Below are positions 14,748-27,271 of a stretch of 64,000 nucleotides of DNA, piece by piece. Numbering within the stretch: position 1 is the first letter of the stretch; each line of letters opens with the position of its first letter. The notes beneath the pieces were generated by a model. It was given only the letters and a program-made list of their open reading frames with translations, had not been told where the DNA came from and searched no databases. A program made the translations under genes and the position numbers. Origin of the DNA: Nephromyces sp. MM_2019 (taxonomy: Eukaryota; Apicomplexa; Aconoidasida; Nephromycida). The stretch is from assembly GCA_015657535.1 (NCBI GenBank), contig JADHZB010001398.1, positions 1-64,000 of the forward strand, read 5' to 3'.

Positions 14748-17700
14748 TTGATATTTTAAGAGAAGCTGATGGGTTTGTACGAAATCTGTATCTTCTTTTG
14801 GATTTATGTCGCATGTGTACATTTTTCTGTCTAATATTTACAATTTTAAGTCTACGGATGCCCCTTTTATGTTCTGGGCTACTTTCTTATTTTTTAATTC
14901 TGGTCAGGGCTTCTCTTAAAGTTTCCCCCACATTTTTGCTTCCCTTGTTCATAGAACTTCCTATTTTGTGTTTCCTATTCTCCTAAAGCCTGCTTTTCAT
15001 GATATCTATTTTTCAGAAGCTCCCTAGGTCAACTGTTTGATTTTCCAGTAATTTTTGCCGCTGGAAGCTGTGTAGATGAGAATTGATAAAGTCCGAGAAA
15101 ATCTTTTCTGCACTTAAACATGCACATGCATAACAAGTCCAATTTTGATTATCGAAGGATTCCTTCTCAGCTGTGATAGACAGTTTTCCGGGCGTAGAAG
15201 ATACTTTGAATCAGCTTATCTTTTTGCCTTTCCGTTGATTTAAATTTCACTGATTTAGTGACTTGACGGAGTTCAGCCCTTCTACGCTCATACTGCAGGA
15301 AGCTTGAACAGTTTTGCTTTGCCTTTAATTGTGTGTGTGTGTGTGCTGTACTTCATCCAGAAGCTGAATTTATGATCCCCCAGAATATCTTCATTTATCT
15401 CCTATTCCCTTTGCTTTTGATGTAGCTTGAGAAGTACACAAGCCTGTCTTGTCAAGTGTGTATCTATTATGGTAAATCTGGTGTGTGTGTGTGTCCTGTC
15501 ATCCTCTGTTACCCAATAGTCTAGTTGTGTAGTATATGTGTGTGTAGTGTATAAATTAGAGATTTTCTGCCATTTCCCTGACCAAAACCGTCTTCACTGA
15601 GCTGCCTAAAATTCCTCAAGAGAATACGTATACATATTATGCCCCCCATCCAGTTTCACTATACAAGGCGTCATTATCTCACACTAATTGATATTGTCTA
15701 AGCTTAGGTTCTGTTTCAGGTTGTGTGTATGTTATTTCTATTACGCCAAGTTGTACACTGCATAGACTTGAATGCTTATTAGCTCACTCCCTTCTACCAT
15801 GTATAAAGCCTAACTTACGAAGCGTTCAATACATCATAAGATCTCCCTCTTCATCTTTGATTTTAGAAATATCTGCACACATTCTGAATCTTCTAGGCTG
15901 GAGTTTATTCTCATTGAAAAACATCCATAATAAGTTGATTTTGTTGATAACTAGGTTATGTATATATCGCGCGTGTGTGTGTAAAGATGGATAGTAATAA
16001 TCCGCCGTTCATGTTTCCCTTTTACGCTTTACTTCTTTCTTTTTATCAATAGCCATGATCGATTTCTGGTATTCAAAACAACCGTCCCACTGCCAGTTTA
16101 GTGCTCGCTGTTCCACGATATTTTTGTTAGGAGGCAGATGGGCTCGTGGGGGGAGACCACCCTAGCGGTTGCTAAGCTTGAATAGTGTGTGTACCTGTAT
16201 TTGTGTGTGCGTTCGTTTTTGTGTGTGCGTTCGTTTTTGTGTGTTGGTGTGCGTGTGTTTTTGTTTGCATGTTTCTGTCTTTTTGTGTGGGTTTGTGTGC
16301 TTTCTTTTTTATCCTATGATTTCTCGTCTTTTTATGTGTTTCTATCTCAATCTCAAGTGCTCTTTGAATGTAATACTTATCCACCCTCCCTCTCTAACTG
16401 TTGTTTAGCTCTAACTCCTCTTTGCTTCTTAGCTAACTCTCTCATTATAAATGTTTCTGTGTATGTCTACATTGTGACTCTGCCTCTTCACCACCACCCA
16501 GCCACCCTCCTCACAATCGATATCTGCCTGTACTCTATCTTCTGCTTCTTCTTGAGTCTATTGTTTAATTTTTTGTGTGTTTGATGTTTTTATAGAGTGA
16601 ATTCCCAGTTTTCTTCTTCTCAGAAAAAGTCTTTAATGTTGAAATCTATACTTTGATGTTTAGTTTGTTTGTTGGATGTTTTTTCGCTTTATTTACTGCT
16701 TCTTTTTGGCTTGCTTTCTTGCTTGAAAACGCTGTATTCTCTATGCGTGTATACCATCTTCTGTGTGTAGATTTTCGCTTCAAATCACTAATCAAGCAAC
16801 TTTATACTGTAAACGCAGCTACTTTTTAGATGTGTTAGAGAATCATAAAGGAGAGCTTTTTCGTCTTTTGTTTGCTGCTGTCTTCCAATTGTGTGTGTTG
16901 GTGTGTGTGTGTCTGTCAGTCTTTTTGTTACTGTGTAGTTTCGCGTAGATGTTATAGTTTTGTGTTTGGAAGAAAACCGGTGTTTAAAGCTTTTGAAAGA
17001 GTGTGTTCCGTTCATATGATCTGCTCTGTTGATTGTGAGTATACCCTCTACGTGGAATCTTTAGCTTATTCCTTCTTGCTTTGGCTGCTAGGTAGCTGGC
17101 TTGTAGGTTTGGTGTGTGTTTGTTTGTCTAGCTTTCTTTAACATATGAATTGCCTTGTGAGTGCCGCTGGGTAGCTCTCTCGCCTTTGGTTTGTGTGTTC
17201 TTTGTGTATTGCTTTTTTCTGTAGATCCCTGTGTGCTACCCATATATAGACTTCTTTCACTCGCTATGATGCGATCATTGTAACCCGTTTAGAGGTGTTT
17301 GCACTAGATAAACCTTCAAATTTGTGCTTGTGTGTGTATGTGGAATATATTTCTCTTGAAGGCACAAGCAGGCTTAAAGTTCTACTTGGATTGACGTCTT
17401 TTGCTACGTATCCGTCTTTTAGCTGATTTTTGTGTGTTTATTATTCCAAAAATGCCCATTTTCTGTTTTATTTCGTGTTGATCTGCTTTAGTCTGAAGTG
17501 TATGTGTGAGGATTTTTCCTAAACAGTCGGCAGCTTCACTCTTGGAAAAGTCTTGCCTGCTTGAAAACAGGTGGAATTTAGAAGGGAAAGCTCGAAAAAC
17601 GACTATAATTAGACTTTTTATTAGCCTTTATATCTATAGTTTCGTAGATTTCTCAAAGATTCTCCTTCCTGCACTGCTGGCTGTCTAGTGGAATCCCGCG

Positions 17701-17962
17701 ACAAAAGCTCTGTGCTATGCTCTCTGGGCTTTATGCTTCGCCCTTGTTTATGATTATGCTCCATTGTATGGAGTTCGTTGCGAATTTCAGGTTTATCTCC
17801 GCTTTTTTGCTGCAATATCTTGCTTTTCGGGTTTAGATGAGTTTTGTGTGTGAGTAGTGGATAGAACTCTTGCATTGATAGGCATTTTTTGTTCATTGTG
17901 TGTGTTTTTTTCTGAGCGCCCATTTGGATGCAGTTGATCAAATGTCCTTGAGCACGCATTGA
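14748..17962 (+). CDS. Unrecognised 13-exon gene, helical protein
   Basis: Thirteen exons keep one frame for at least 353 codons to a TGA stop: 14748-14814, 15017-15071, 15158-15233, 15277-15332, 15426-15455, 15560-15627, 15751-15954, 16771-16890, 16958-17091, 17362-17407, 17511-17570, 17689-17790 and 17917-17962. Every junction is GT/AG and every phase matches. The 5' end is not settled. The product is rich in Leu, Ser and Cys and looks all-helical, with stretches such as DGFVRNLYLLLDLC, LEISAHILNLLGWSLFSL, FLDVLENHKGELFRLLF and SLAYSFLLWLLG. This resembles a HEAT/ARM-like solenoid more than a channel, but I recognise no family. The introns are GT- and T-rich on the sense strand; the longest (15955-16770) holds another open frame starting MIDFWYSKQPSHC, which would not splice in phase. 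The next gene downstream on the same strand is AdoMetDC/ODC, about 2.2 kb away. Confidence 0.6.
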
Positions 17963-20191
17963 AGTAGTTCAGACCCGCATGTGTTTATAGAGCATCGTGA
18001 AGAACAGTCATCCGATACGCAGTGGAGTAGTACATACACGTTTACACGCACGCTTGTTAGCGCATTGTTAAGCATACATTCTCAAACACACTTGCACACA
18101 TATGCTTAAACGATTCAGCACACACATGCTTCATCGCTTTCTATTCTCTCTTTCTTGAGATTCGTTTAGCTTACTTTTTTCCATTGTTTTATTGACTTTA
18201 TATATATGTAGGTACATCAAATCTATGCGTAAAACGCTTGCAGTTTACTTTATAAGTGTGTTTTTTTTTTTAAAGCACAGATTATATGAATACCTCAGAA
18301 GTCCATTCTATTTTATGTGTATGTGCTGTGATATACATTGAATTTTGTATGTTTTGTGAGTTTTACATGAGGATTTAAGCTTTTTTGGCGTGCTGTGTGC
18401 GAGTTTTTTGAAAGCTTTTTCTCGTTAGCATCACCCTCTATACTTTCTATCTGTCAACCTGCACCTACACAGAAGGAGCCAACCCATTCCAATGAGCTTC
18501 AGTAGTCGCTATTTCGCAAAATGTTTTCATCTGCAAGATATATATTTATTGTGGTAGACGGATATATAATGCGTTTCTGTTGAAGTTGCCTTTGCCTTCT
18601 TCGTGTGCGTTTTCATTGGTTTTAGCTGGTTTTGGCTTGAGTTGCTATGTTTTGGCTGCTTGTTTAGTAGATGCTCCGACTGGTTTATATAGCTGAAGGT
18701 GTATGCTTCTCGCTTTTTACCGATAACGGCGCAAGGATTTTTTTTTTAGCTTTTTTTCCCCTCTTTTCTTTTTTGCTACTTTTTTGTCATGTCTAGTCTC
18801 ATCACGCACACACACCTTTTCATGCTGCTTTATTCTTTTCTTGGCTGATAGTAGTACGTTAATGCACTGCAATTTGTATAAATTTTGTTAGAGATATGAT
18901 TGACGCTTCCATTATTGAAGCGAAGCTATAAATCTGCTGCTCTAGCCGTTCTATGTTCTTACACATACAAGTGTGTTTGAGTCTGAGTTTTTGTTCCGTG
19001 ATGATCTGATGCAATTAAGTTACTAGTAGCATTATAGTTTGGTGTGTTTGTGTTTGTGTGTGTGTTTGTGTTTGTGTTTGTGTGTGTGTGTGTGTGTAGT
19101 TTTGAAGTTCCCTAAATAACCTCCGCCCTTATAAGTACAATTTTGCCTTTTATAAGAATACCTGTAGGTGATATGGCTTGCAGCACTTCTTTATCGCTTG
19201 CTCTTCTTTCAACTGCTGATTCATTGCTAGAAAGGCTAGTAGTTTATGGCGTTGGAAATGCTACAGTAGTCACTGTTTTCCCAGAGTTGCTGTGTGTGTT
19301 GCGCTGGTGCATCATCTAGTCGATCATTCGCTTTTTCTGTCGCTGTTTTTTATTTTGTTGTGTGTTGATAGTATGTGCCTTGACTTAATACGTAATGTGT
19401 GTGTTTGCAGGGTGTATGTAGGTGATTTTCTCTATTCTATTCAGCTTGATACGTATCATATATGTTTGCAGGGTGTGTATGTATGATTTCGACTATTCCT
19501 TGACTTTATTCCTTACATATATGCTTACAGTCTGTGTGTGTATTTGCTCTTCGGCCTATTCCTCAACTCGATAAGCAGCAAATCTTTGCAGTGTGTGTGT
19601 GTTTTTTTTTTTCCTTAATGAGTGGTTGAGCATCTTTATTGATTGCCAATGATACTCTCGTTAATAAAATTATGTGCTGAAATCTAGATCATGCGTATTT
19701 TGTTGTGTGTATAGCTTGCTTTGAGGTTATCCTCTCAAAAACCTTATTGTGGCCGAGTTAACAGCAAGGGTGCTATGTAGATACTGTGTGTGTGTTGCTA
19801 GGTCTCGCATTTGATCAAGTTTTTACATTGTGTGTGTAACGTGAGCTTCTCTTTGATCTTTTACGGCATAAATTCTGAGGTTGGTCCTTGCAAGACTGCG
19901 TATCTTCTTTCTTGGTATTATTGGATAAGCTACGCATCTTTTACGCTTCGTGTGTGTGGCTTTATGAGCTTGTGTGTGAATTTGTGTGTGTCTGTTTGTG
20001 CCTATGGTTTATTCCTACTGTGTGTGCCTACCATTTTATTACTTATATATCCTCTAGTTTATATTTCTGTGTGTTTCACTCCTTTCCAGACTTTTATGTA
20101 TAAAGCGTTTTGCGTGTGTGTGGAATAGTTATTTAACAGATAAACTAGCTGAGTTTTGTGTGTTATTTTTCTTATCTTTTGCTGTGGAAAG
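17963..20191. other. Intergenic / 5' region of the AdoMetDC-ODC gene
   Basis: T- and GT-rich plus strand with several (GT)n tracts (for example 19040-19098 and 19588-19600). Open frames here (19292-19486, 19811-20128) are Cys/Val/Leu-rich translations of GT-rich sequence. I see no exon, TATA box or known motif that can be defended. It probably contains the promoter and 5' leader of the bifunctional decarboxylase gene. Confidence 0.45.
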
Positions 20192-23100
20192 ATGGCTTTT
20201 CAAGGATCTGACTACTTCAATTCTCCTTCGTCCTCTTCTGAGGCGGAGGCGATGTATTTTGAGGGTGTTGAGAAGAAGATAATACTTCATTTCAATTGCC
20301 AGAAGCTTAAAGATTCACCTCTTCATTCTTTAAGAAACATACCCGATCGTGTGTGGGAGAAGATGTTGAAGCGGACTGGGTGTCAAGTACTATCAAAACT
20401 GGAGAACTTCGGAAAGAAGGGTAATTTATGTGTGTTTGGGGGGATGTGTGTGTTTGGGGGGGGGCTTGTGTAGTAGTGGGGGGATGTGTGTGTTGCTATG
20501 AGGGTGTGTGCTTACAGAAATGTGTATGCTTACTGAAGTATGTATGATAAAATGGGTATGACTCGGTGGTGTATGTGGTTAGGGGAGTTTCTATGGGTAG
20601 ATAGGTGTGACCGAGGGTTATGGGTGGTTAGGGAGGATGTGTGTGTGGAGGTGCTTTCTTCGGGGTGTGTGTCGTTGGGGTGTGGGCGTGGCTGGAGGGA
20701 TGTAATCTAGCCGGAAGGGGTACACATGCTTTTGGCAACATTTGCTACTCAGTGTGTGTTTTTGGGTTTGTTATGTCTCTATTCTTTCTTGCTTGTTTTG
20801 TGTGTGGGTGATTTGCTGAGCTTATGGGCATGCGCTCTTGTTTAACGCACTAAAAAAATGAGCCGAACTCGGTTGTCTTCTACTTCGATCTGTTTCGAAA
20901 AAAAAAAGGCATATTTTGCTGTTTGTTAATAGAAGTAGCACACACACTGTATACTCTGCTTATTCTGCGTTTTCTGCTGGCATATGCGTGTGTGCGTACT
21001 CTATGTTCTGCGCCTTCTTCTCATTTAATAGCAATACTCTCTGTGTTACGTATACTCGTTTCTCTCGCTCACGCTCTGTTCTCTCTTCTCTCTTCCGGGT
21101 ATCTTCTCCATTATCCTGTCATTACCCCACTTATACTATATCATTATCTCTCATGTTTTTGCTCTTTCTTGTTATCTCTCTCATGCTCTTTATCTCTCTA
21201 TCTCAACCCCCCTTATGCTCTCACTCCCATTCTCCAATACTCTCTTTGGGGCTCTCGCTCTCACTCTCATTCATCCTCTTATTCCCACTCCCTCGCCCTC
21301 TCATCCTCCCTCTCCAGCACATACTCTACACTCTCAACCATATCCACAGCCCCCCAGCATCTTTCGCACACAAAAAAAGCACCACGAGACTTCCCCATCT
21401 CCACTTCCCCCCCTCCTCCTACCACCATCTTCCCCCCCCCTTCCCATCGCAGGTATGTCCAGTGAACCCTCCTGCACGGCGTATTTGCTATCGGAATCTT
21501 CGCTATTTGTGTATGACTACAAGATACTTTTGAAGACTTGCGGTAAGACGGTTCCTCTTCTCTTCTTAGAGGAGCTTCATAAGATTTCGGACGAGTATTT
21601 TTTCTTCCTCCTCCCTACGAAACTGATGAAGGATTGCTCCTCCGGGAAAGAGCAAAATGCTCATCCTCCTCCATACGCACACACAGTCAGAAACCCACAC
21701 AGCTGCTCATCTGTTCACACGAACACAAGCAATCAAACAGACAGCCTTTCTACCCACCCCATATCAATCTCTAGAGAGGTTTTTGCTTCGATCTTCGAGT
21801 CTGTAGCTTTCGTAAGACTTGCTTATATGTTTCCAAGGTTTCAGAGTTATCCACACAGAAACTTTGAAGAGGAAGTTGACTATCTTTCCAGCTATTTCAG
21901 TGTGAATGATAACTTTGTTCTTCAAACAGGCAAACAAAACTCTGTGTATGTCTTCCTTGCGAGGGGGGCTTCAAGTGATGGCTGGAAGAGTTTTAGTTTT
22001 GATGAGTTTCTTATGAGAGACATCTTCTTAGACAGTGTGCAGAAGTTCTGTGGATCAAATGGGTGGCCTAGTAGCAATGAGGTGAGGGGGGGAGGGTGTG
22101 GGGGTGACTTTGGGCGCTTATTTGCGTTGTGGGTGGGTTTAGGTGGATATGTGTGGTGTTTGGTATGTGTGGGCTAGTAGTAGTAGTATCTACATCAGTA
22201 TGTTAGAATTGTTGATATATGTGATCCCTGCAATGATCTGAATCCCCAGGGCCACACACGCACCTTCATGCAATTTCTACTCAAAGTATTTATCATGTTT
22301 CTACGTGTAGAATACATATGTGTTTGTGTTCATGCTATCCCTATAACTATCATCTGAAATCCTTTTGCAAGCGTTTAATGCATTTCCCGTTATACCTATG
22401 CCCCATCTCTGCTGCTTCAGTGTGTTACTATACGCTGGTTAAGGCTGATATTTGTGTGGTTTCATGAAGAAGCTACTTCTTGATTGTGTTTGCAGTTGTG
22501 TAGTGTGCACACGCGGTACAACCATACTAGTGTGGTCGTGGGTCTCCTGGACAAGCACACACAGTTTTTTATAAGGTCTATGCTACCTTTAGTTGGTCTT
22601 ACACACACACACACACACACACGCATATTCAAGACCTCCACACTCCGTCTCACCTTCGAACACGCACACTCTTTTTTTCCCTGATTTCTACCCCTCGAGC
22701 ACCACGTTTCACTGAAGATCATCTCCCCACATTGCAACCCTCCTCAATGCTCCAATCGCTATACTTTCAGGTTCCAACCCCTGGAGAGCGAATAACCCTC
22801 CAAAGCACCCCACTGGAGCCCCTGAAAGAACTACTTCCTATGGATTCAAAGCTTGATCAGTTTTGGTTTGATTTATGCGGGTATTCGTGCAATGTGTTAG
22901 ACGATGGAGTGTATATGAATGTACATATATCTCCTGAGGATGGTGTGTCTTACGCTTCCTTTGAGGTTGGAATGGAAAGCTCAGACGAGTGTGATATGCT
23001 TTCGCCTCCAAAAAGCGAAGCAAACGCTGCCGGTGTGCATGTAGAATCCACTGGTCAGGAGGGGAGTTTTTCACACACAAGGAGTGGGGAACCCACTCCT

Positions 23101-26100
23101 CAGAACGGCATTTCTTCACACAAGAAAAACACAGAAACCACCAACTACATAACCTTCTCTTCACCTCCCTCCTGCGATGCATCAAAACCAACTGTTTCCA
23201 CCGCAGCTCCCACCAAAACTGCTCCCTCTCAAGCTCCTACCCGCGTCAAATCTTCAAAGCTCTCAACCCACACTTCGCTTCCTCTTCTATACTCCAGCCT
23301 GACGTATCTAAAGAATGCTCTACCGAGATTTGGGCCGAGATTTGTACATGTTTTGAGGTTTAAGAGTATGGTGATGGAAGATTCTTATCCTACGTTTTCA
23401 TCTCCTACTTCTCGCATAGATCTTGGAAGTGATTACAAGCTAGTTAGGTGTAGTGAGCAGTTTGGGAGCTGGTTTTGTGTGTCTCACGCGTTGTTTGAGC
23501 TAAGAAATCTACCCGAAGGTGATGTTTCAAAGATGAAATCACAGAACACGAGAGGTCACAGCTGTGTAGCTGGGAATGAGAGTGTGTGTGTTCTTTCGTC
23601 ATACGCAGATTCCAAGGGTGAAGCTGGACTCTCTCTTGAAGATTCTGAGCTGGATTCCGATGTTAGTGATGTGTGCAAAAAGGCAAACCTCATATCCTTC
23701 CTCCGTTCCAATGGGGTGCAAATCACACCTCCCCAGCAGATGCTCACAAGTGGTGTGCCATCTTCAGTCTCAACAGTGAGTCATATTGAGGGGGGGTCCA
23801 CCGTCGTCAGTGTGTGTGGCGAAGAAGACGCTACAGAAAGCTATCGAGCAGGGCTGAAAAATCAGCAGTTGATTGAAGATGGAGAAGAAGGATGCCTGCA
23901 GAATGTGAAAGAGAGTGAAGATGGTTTTCAGTCATATTTTGATGATGTATTGATGATTGGATCTGAATCGATTGCTCCCTCAACTATTGGAGCTGTGGCT
24001 GATGTGTGTGTTGCCGAAGCATTCAGGAAAGCACATATTAATGAAGATGTTTTGACGGAATCTTCACGAAATTCCACGGTTTTAGAGGCTTCTAGAGCTT
24101 CTCAATCGAGTTTTTGCATGGCTGAGAAGCCTTCAGGCTATACTGGATGGTCGATTAACACACAGTTGAACATGGAACGGGATGTTCTCACTGAGTTTAT
24201 TAAGAATAATCGTCCGGATAACTCGGTAATGCTCGTTAACTTGCAGTGTGTGCTTCATCAGTGGAGGAGGTGGAAGAGGGAGCTTCCTATGGTTGAGCCT
24301 TTTTATGCGGTGAAATGCAATAGCGACCCCCTTTTTCTTGATATGTTAGCTTTTCTGGGTGGAAAGTTTGATTGTGCCACACACAGTGAGATTCTCTCTT
24401 TGGCGGGGCTTATCGGGAAGTATCGATCGGGCGATTCCTTCTATAATTCCGTGATATTGAGCAACCCATGCAAGCAGTTGAAGAGCATTAAAGCAGCCAA
24501 AGAGATGGGCGTGAAGAGATTGGTTTTTGATAATGAAGATGAGCTTTATAAGATTGCTGCTCATTATCAAGATGCAGAGGTGAGGGGGGTGGTGGGGGGG
24601 ATGTGTATGGGGGGGATGTATGGGTGTATGGTTTGGTGCGTGGGGGTGTGGTTTGGTGAGTGGATGTGTATCTGTGCGCTTGTATGTGTGTGTGTATCTG
24701 TGTGCTTGTATGTGTGTGTGTATCTGTGTGCTTGTATATGTGTGTGTATCTGTGTGCTTGTATGTGTGTGTGTATCTGTGTGCTTGTATATGTGTGTGTA
24801 TCTGTGTGCTTGTATATGTGTGTGTATCTGTGTGCTTGTATGTGTGTATATCTGTGTGCTTGTATGTGTGTATATCTGTGTGCTTGTATGTGTGTGTGTG
24901 CATGGTGTGCCACATTCTGCGAGAGCTTATACGGTGTGTGCGTAGATCTTTTGCGTTGTTCGAGTGATGCCTCTATGAATTTTGTGTGTTTTTCCATGTG
25001 TATCCTGCCCCATATTAACGATTTTCTCAATCCTTTTTGCAGCACTTTTTTCCCCTCTTTGCTACCCTTGCTTGTATATGAGCGACTCTTTTAAAGCTTC
25101 CATTCTATATAGTGTGTGTGTGTGTGTGTACCTTCTTATAACACTCTCAAAGGGTTTATTTATACCCTTCTCTTTCACCCAATTCCATCACCTTCGCATT
25201 GGTACCCCCCTTTTCTTCGCAGTTGATTCTGCGTATACGGACCGACGATAGAGCCTCTCAGTGCCCCATGTCTCTTAAGTTTGGAGCCCCGTCTAGCACT
25301 TGGGAGAAGCTCTACACACAGTGTATAAAACTAGGCTTATCTGTGAGTGGTGTATCCTTTCATGTAGGTAGTGGGTGCGGCAGGCATGGAGCTTTCCGTT
25401 CAGCTTTAGACAGTGCAAGGGATGCCATTAGGCTTGGAATAGAAATGGGCTTCTCATTCACCATGTTGGATATTGGAGGTAGTGCTTCGTTGTGTGTGTG
25501 CGAGAGAGTGATGGCAGCTTGGTGTGCATGCTTTTGTGTTGCGATTTTTGTGTGGTGTGTGTTGTAATATCTTGGCTGCTGGAGTGTGGGTTGATCTTGG
25601 GTGTTTTGGTCTTGGGTGTGTTGATCTTAGGTGTGTTACTCCTATATACTTGTTGCAGTTCTTCTCTTATTTCTTTGCTAGTTAACACTAATGATTCAGC
25701 AAGCTAAAAAAACATACTCTATGATAACGTGCGTGCTTTGCCTTGTTAGTGTACCCAACCCGCCCCCCCCTAAACTCACCCCTCCCAACGAACATTCTCC
25801 ACCCCCCCTCTTTCCAGGTGGTTTCCCAGGTGAAATCGATTACACTCTTCAGACTTCCCACCCTTCATTTGAAGAATTGGCTGCAGAGATTCGGCTTTCT
25901 TTGTCTTTCCTCTTGAAGGACTTCCCTTCTCTATACATCGTGGCTGAGCCAGGTCGATACTTTGCTTCAGCAAGTCACACACTAGCTGTGAAGATCTTTG
26001 CAAAGAAGTCTCCTCTGAAGACGCTTCCTGCAGTATCTTTCGAGGGTGTTAGCTCAGTTTCCTCTACTACGCTGCCCTCATTATCTTCCTATGATTGCTT

Positions 26101-27271
26101 GGAGATGAGCACAGATACTGAGAATGCATGCGATTCTTTTGAGTTGGAAGAAAAGGTTGGAGACACTCTCTGCTGTGATGAGGACAAGGTGATAAAGAGT
26201 AGCTCTGGTAGTAGTATTATTGAGGGAAATGTCGGAGGGATGAAGTTGGATGCGTGTACCTCCCTTCCCGAAGATCAGCAGATATATCAGGAAGAAGAGG
26301 TTAACTTACTTTACGATTCCTCCCTTAACAATTGCAGCTATTCAAGGGCAATACCAGGAGATAGCAGGGTATTGGAAGAACAGCTTCTTCCTTCAAGCAC
26401 ACGTCTACAGCATTCGTCTTCACTGCACACGGATTGTGGCTTTGAGTTGGTGGAGCAAGAAAGGAGCTTCATTTTAGAGCCCTCAACCTATTTGAGTGAA
26501 GGTGATGCTTCCCAAAAACAGAGTTGGACCCCTGAAGTTGAGCTGGCGCGCAGCTGCTCAGAAGCTGATAAGATGGTAGACTATCATGTTGTGTGCGGAA
26601 TACCTTCATCATCTTTAGAGAGCAAGTCTGTTTGCGAAGATGCGGTGATTTTGGGGGGATCTCATTCATTATCTGGTAGGAGTGGGCAATTGAGTGAAGA
26701 AATTGAAGTGGAGGAACCTTCATCTATCTCTGATCGGAAGCACTGCTACTACATCAATGATAGTCTATACGGCGTCTTCAACTGCGTTCTTTACGATCAT
26801 ACTACCCTCACGCCCGAGCTTCTGATTCCTCCTGCTCATATAGCAATGCAACGCGAGATTTTAGCTAGCGAGAATGCATTGGAAGTTTCTAGCCAAATCT
26901 GTGATGATAAAGCTGCTTTTAAGTCTACAATCTTTGATGGCAAACATAAAGTTTGTGATGATCGTGATAACACACAGTTTCGCCGGAGCCACTTTTCATA
27001 CTGCGGTTTTTCTGTGGATGGAAACGATAGAAACCTTCCGTCAAACGTTTCTTCACTGGGAAAAGAGCAGGGGCTACCCCTTTATCCTTCGATTCTCTTT
27101 GGGCAGACATGTGATGGGTTTGATTGTGTGGCAGAAAATGTCAATCTACCTCTTCTTCACGTGGATGATTGGCTTATGTTTAGGAATATGGGTGCTTATT
27201 CGGTAGCTGCTGCCAGTTCTTTTAACGGTTTTGGTGCTCCGTTGTCGGTTTACAAGTATCTGGACATTTGA
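20192..27271 (+). CDS. AdoMetDC/ODC: Bifunctional S-adenosylmethionine decarboxylase / ornithine decarboxylase
   Basis: Makes decarboxylated AdoMet and putrescine, the two precursors of spermidine. Exons: 20192-20420, 21453-22081, 22496-22591 (3' border least certain), 22771-24579, 25223-25478 and 25818-27271; phases match, giving about 1,490 aa (Plasmodium falciparum about 1,420). The AdoMetDC half has FEGVEK near the start (the two catalytic Glu), LSESS at about 90-93 with Ser92 as the pyruvoyl-forming residue, LKTCGK, YPHRNFEEE, and the CGYS and VHISPE motifs with the Ser/His processing pair. A Ser-rich hinge follows. The ODC half has YAVKCN (PLP Lys about 833), FHVGSG, DIGGGFPG, AEPGRY, YINDSLYGVFNCVLYDH and QTCDGFD (catalytic Cys about 1438). 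An acidic insert of about 245 aa lies between LAVKIFAKK and CYYINDS. The ATG is the first Met in frame before the FEG motif. Introns are GT-rich, one with a minisatellite. Confidence 0.95.
22592..22770 (+). other. Intron 3 of AdoMetDC/ODC with (CA)n
   Basis: Exon 3 aligns with the LSELD-type helix of AdoMetDC (VVVGLLDKHTQFFIR) and must end before the frame shifts into VPTPGER. The in-phase choice is a GTTGGT donor at 22592 and the acceptor ATACTTTCAG at 22770. The frame runs through a (CA)8 tract to a stop at 22682, so the exact exon end is ambiguous; AAG|GTCTAT at 22576 is the alternative but breaks phase. Confidence 0.5.
24666..24900 (+). repeat. 26-bp GT-rich minisatellite in intron 4 of AdoMetDC/ODC
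   Basis: About nine tandem copies of a unit close to TGTATCTGTGTGCTTGTATG plus GTGTG, with copies alternating between GTATGTG and GTATATG near the end of the unit and two shorter 24-bp copies at the 3' side. It begins about 90 bases after the exon 4 donor (24580). It is translated in all three plus frames as Cys/Val repeats, but it lies inside an intron. Confidence 0.9.

Noticed and set aside
16053..16146. Open frame MIDFWYSKQPSHC as an extra exon of the 13-exon gene
   Set aside because: Its phase does not fit between the exons at 15954 and 16771, which join directly in frame.
20916..21452. 180-205-codon Ser/Leu-rich ORFs before AdoMetDC exon 2
   Set aside because: A pyrimidine-rich intron end (CTCT/CCCC tract) translated as Ser/Leu/Pro; the real exon begins after the CAG at 21452.
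22838..23191. 117-codon minus-strand ORF
   Set aside because: Antisense to AdoMetDC exon 4, whose plus-strand product is clear.
24605..24945. Extension of the decarboxylase ORF past 24579
   Set aside because: The ODC alignment stops at YQDAE and resumes at LILRIRTDD in the next exon; the extension is intron.
24346..25094. Long Cys/Val/Tyr-rich (plus) and His/Thr-rich (minus) ORFs
   Set aside because: They are translations of the GT-rich minisatellite in intron 4 of AdoMetDC/ODC, open in all frames because the repeat lacks stop codons.
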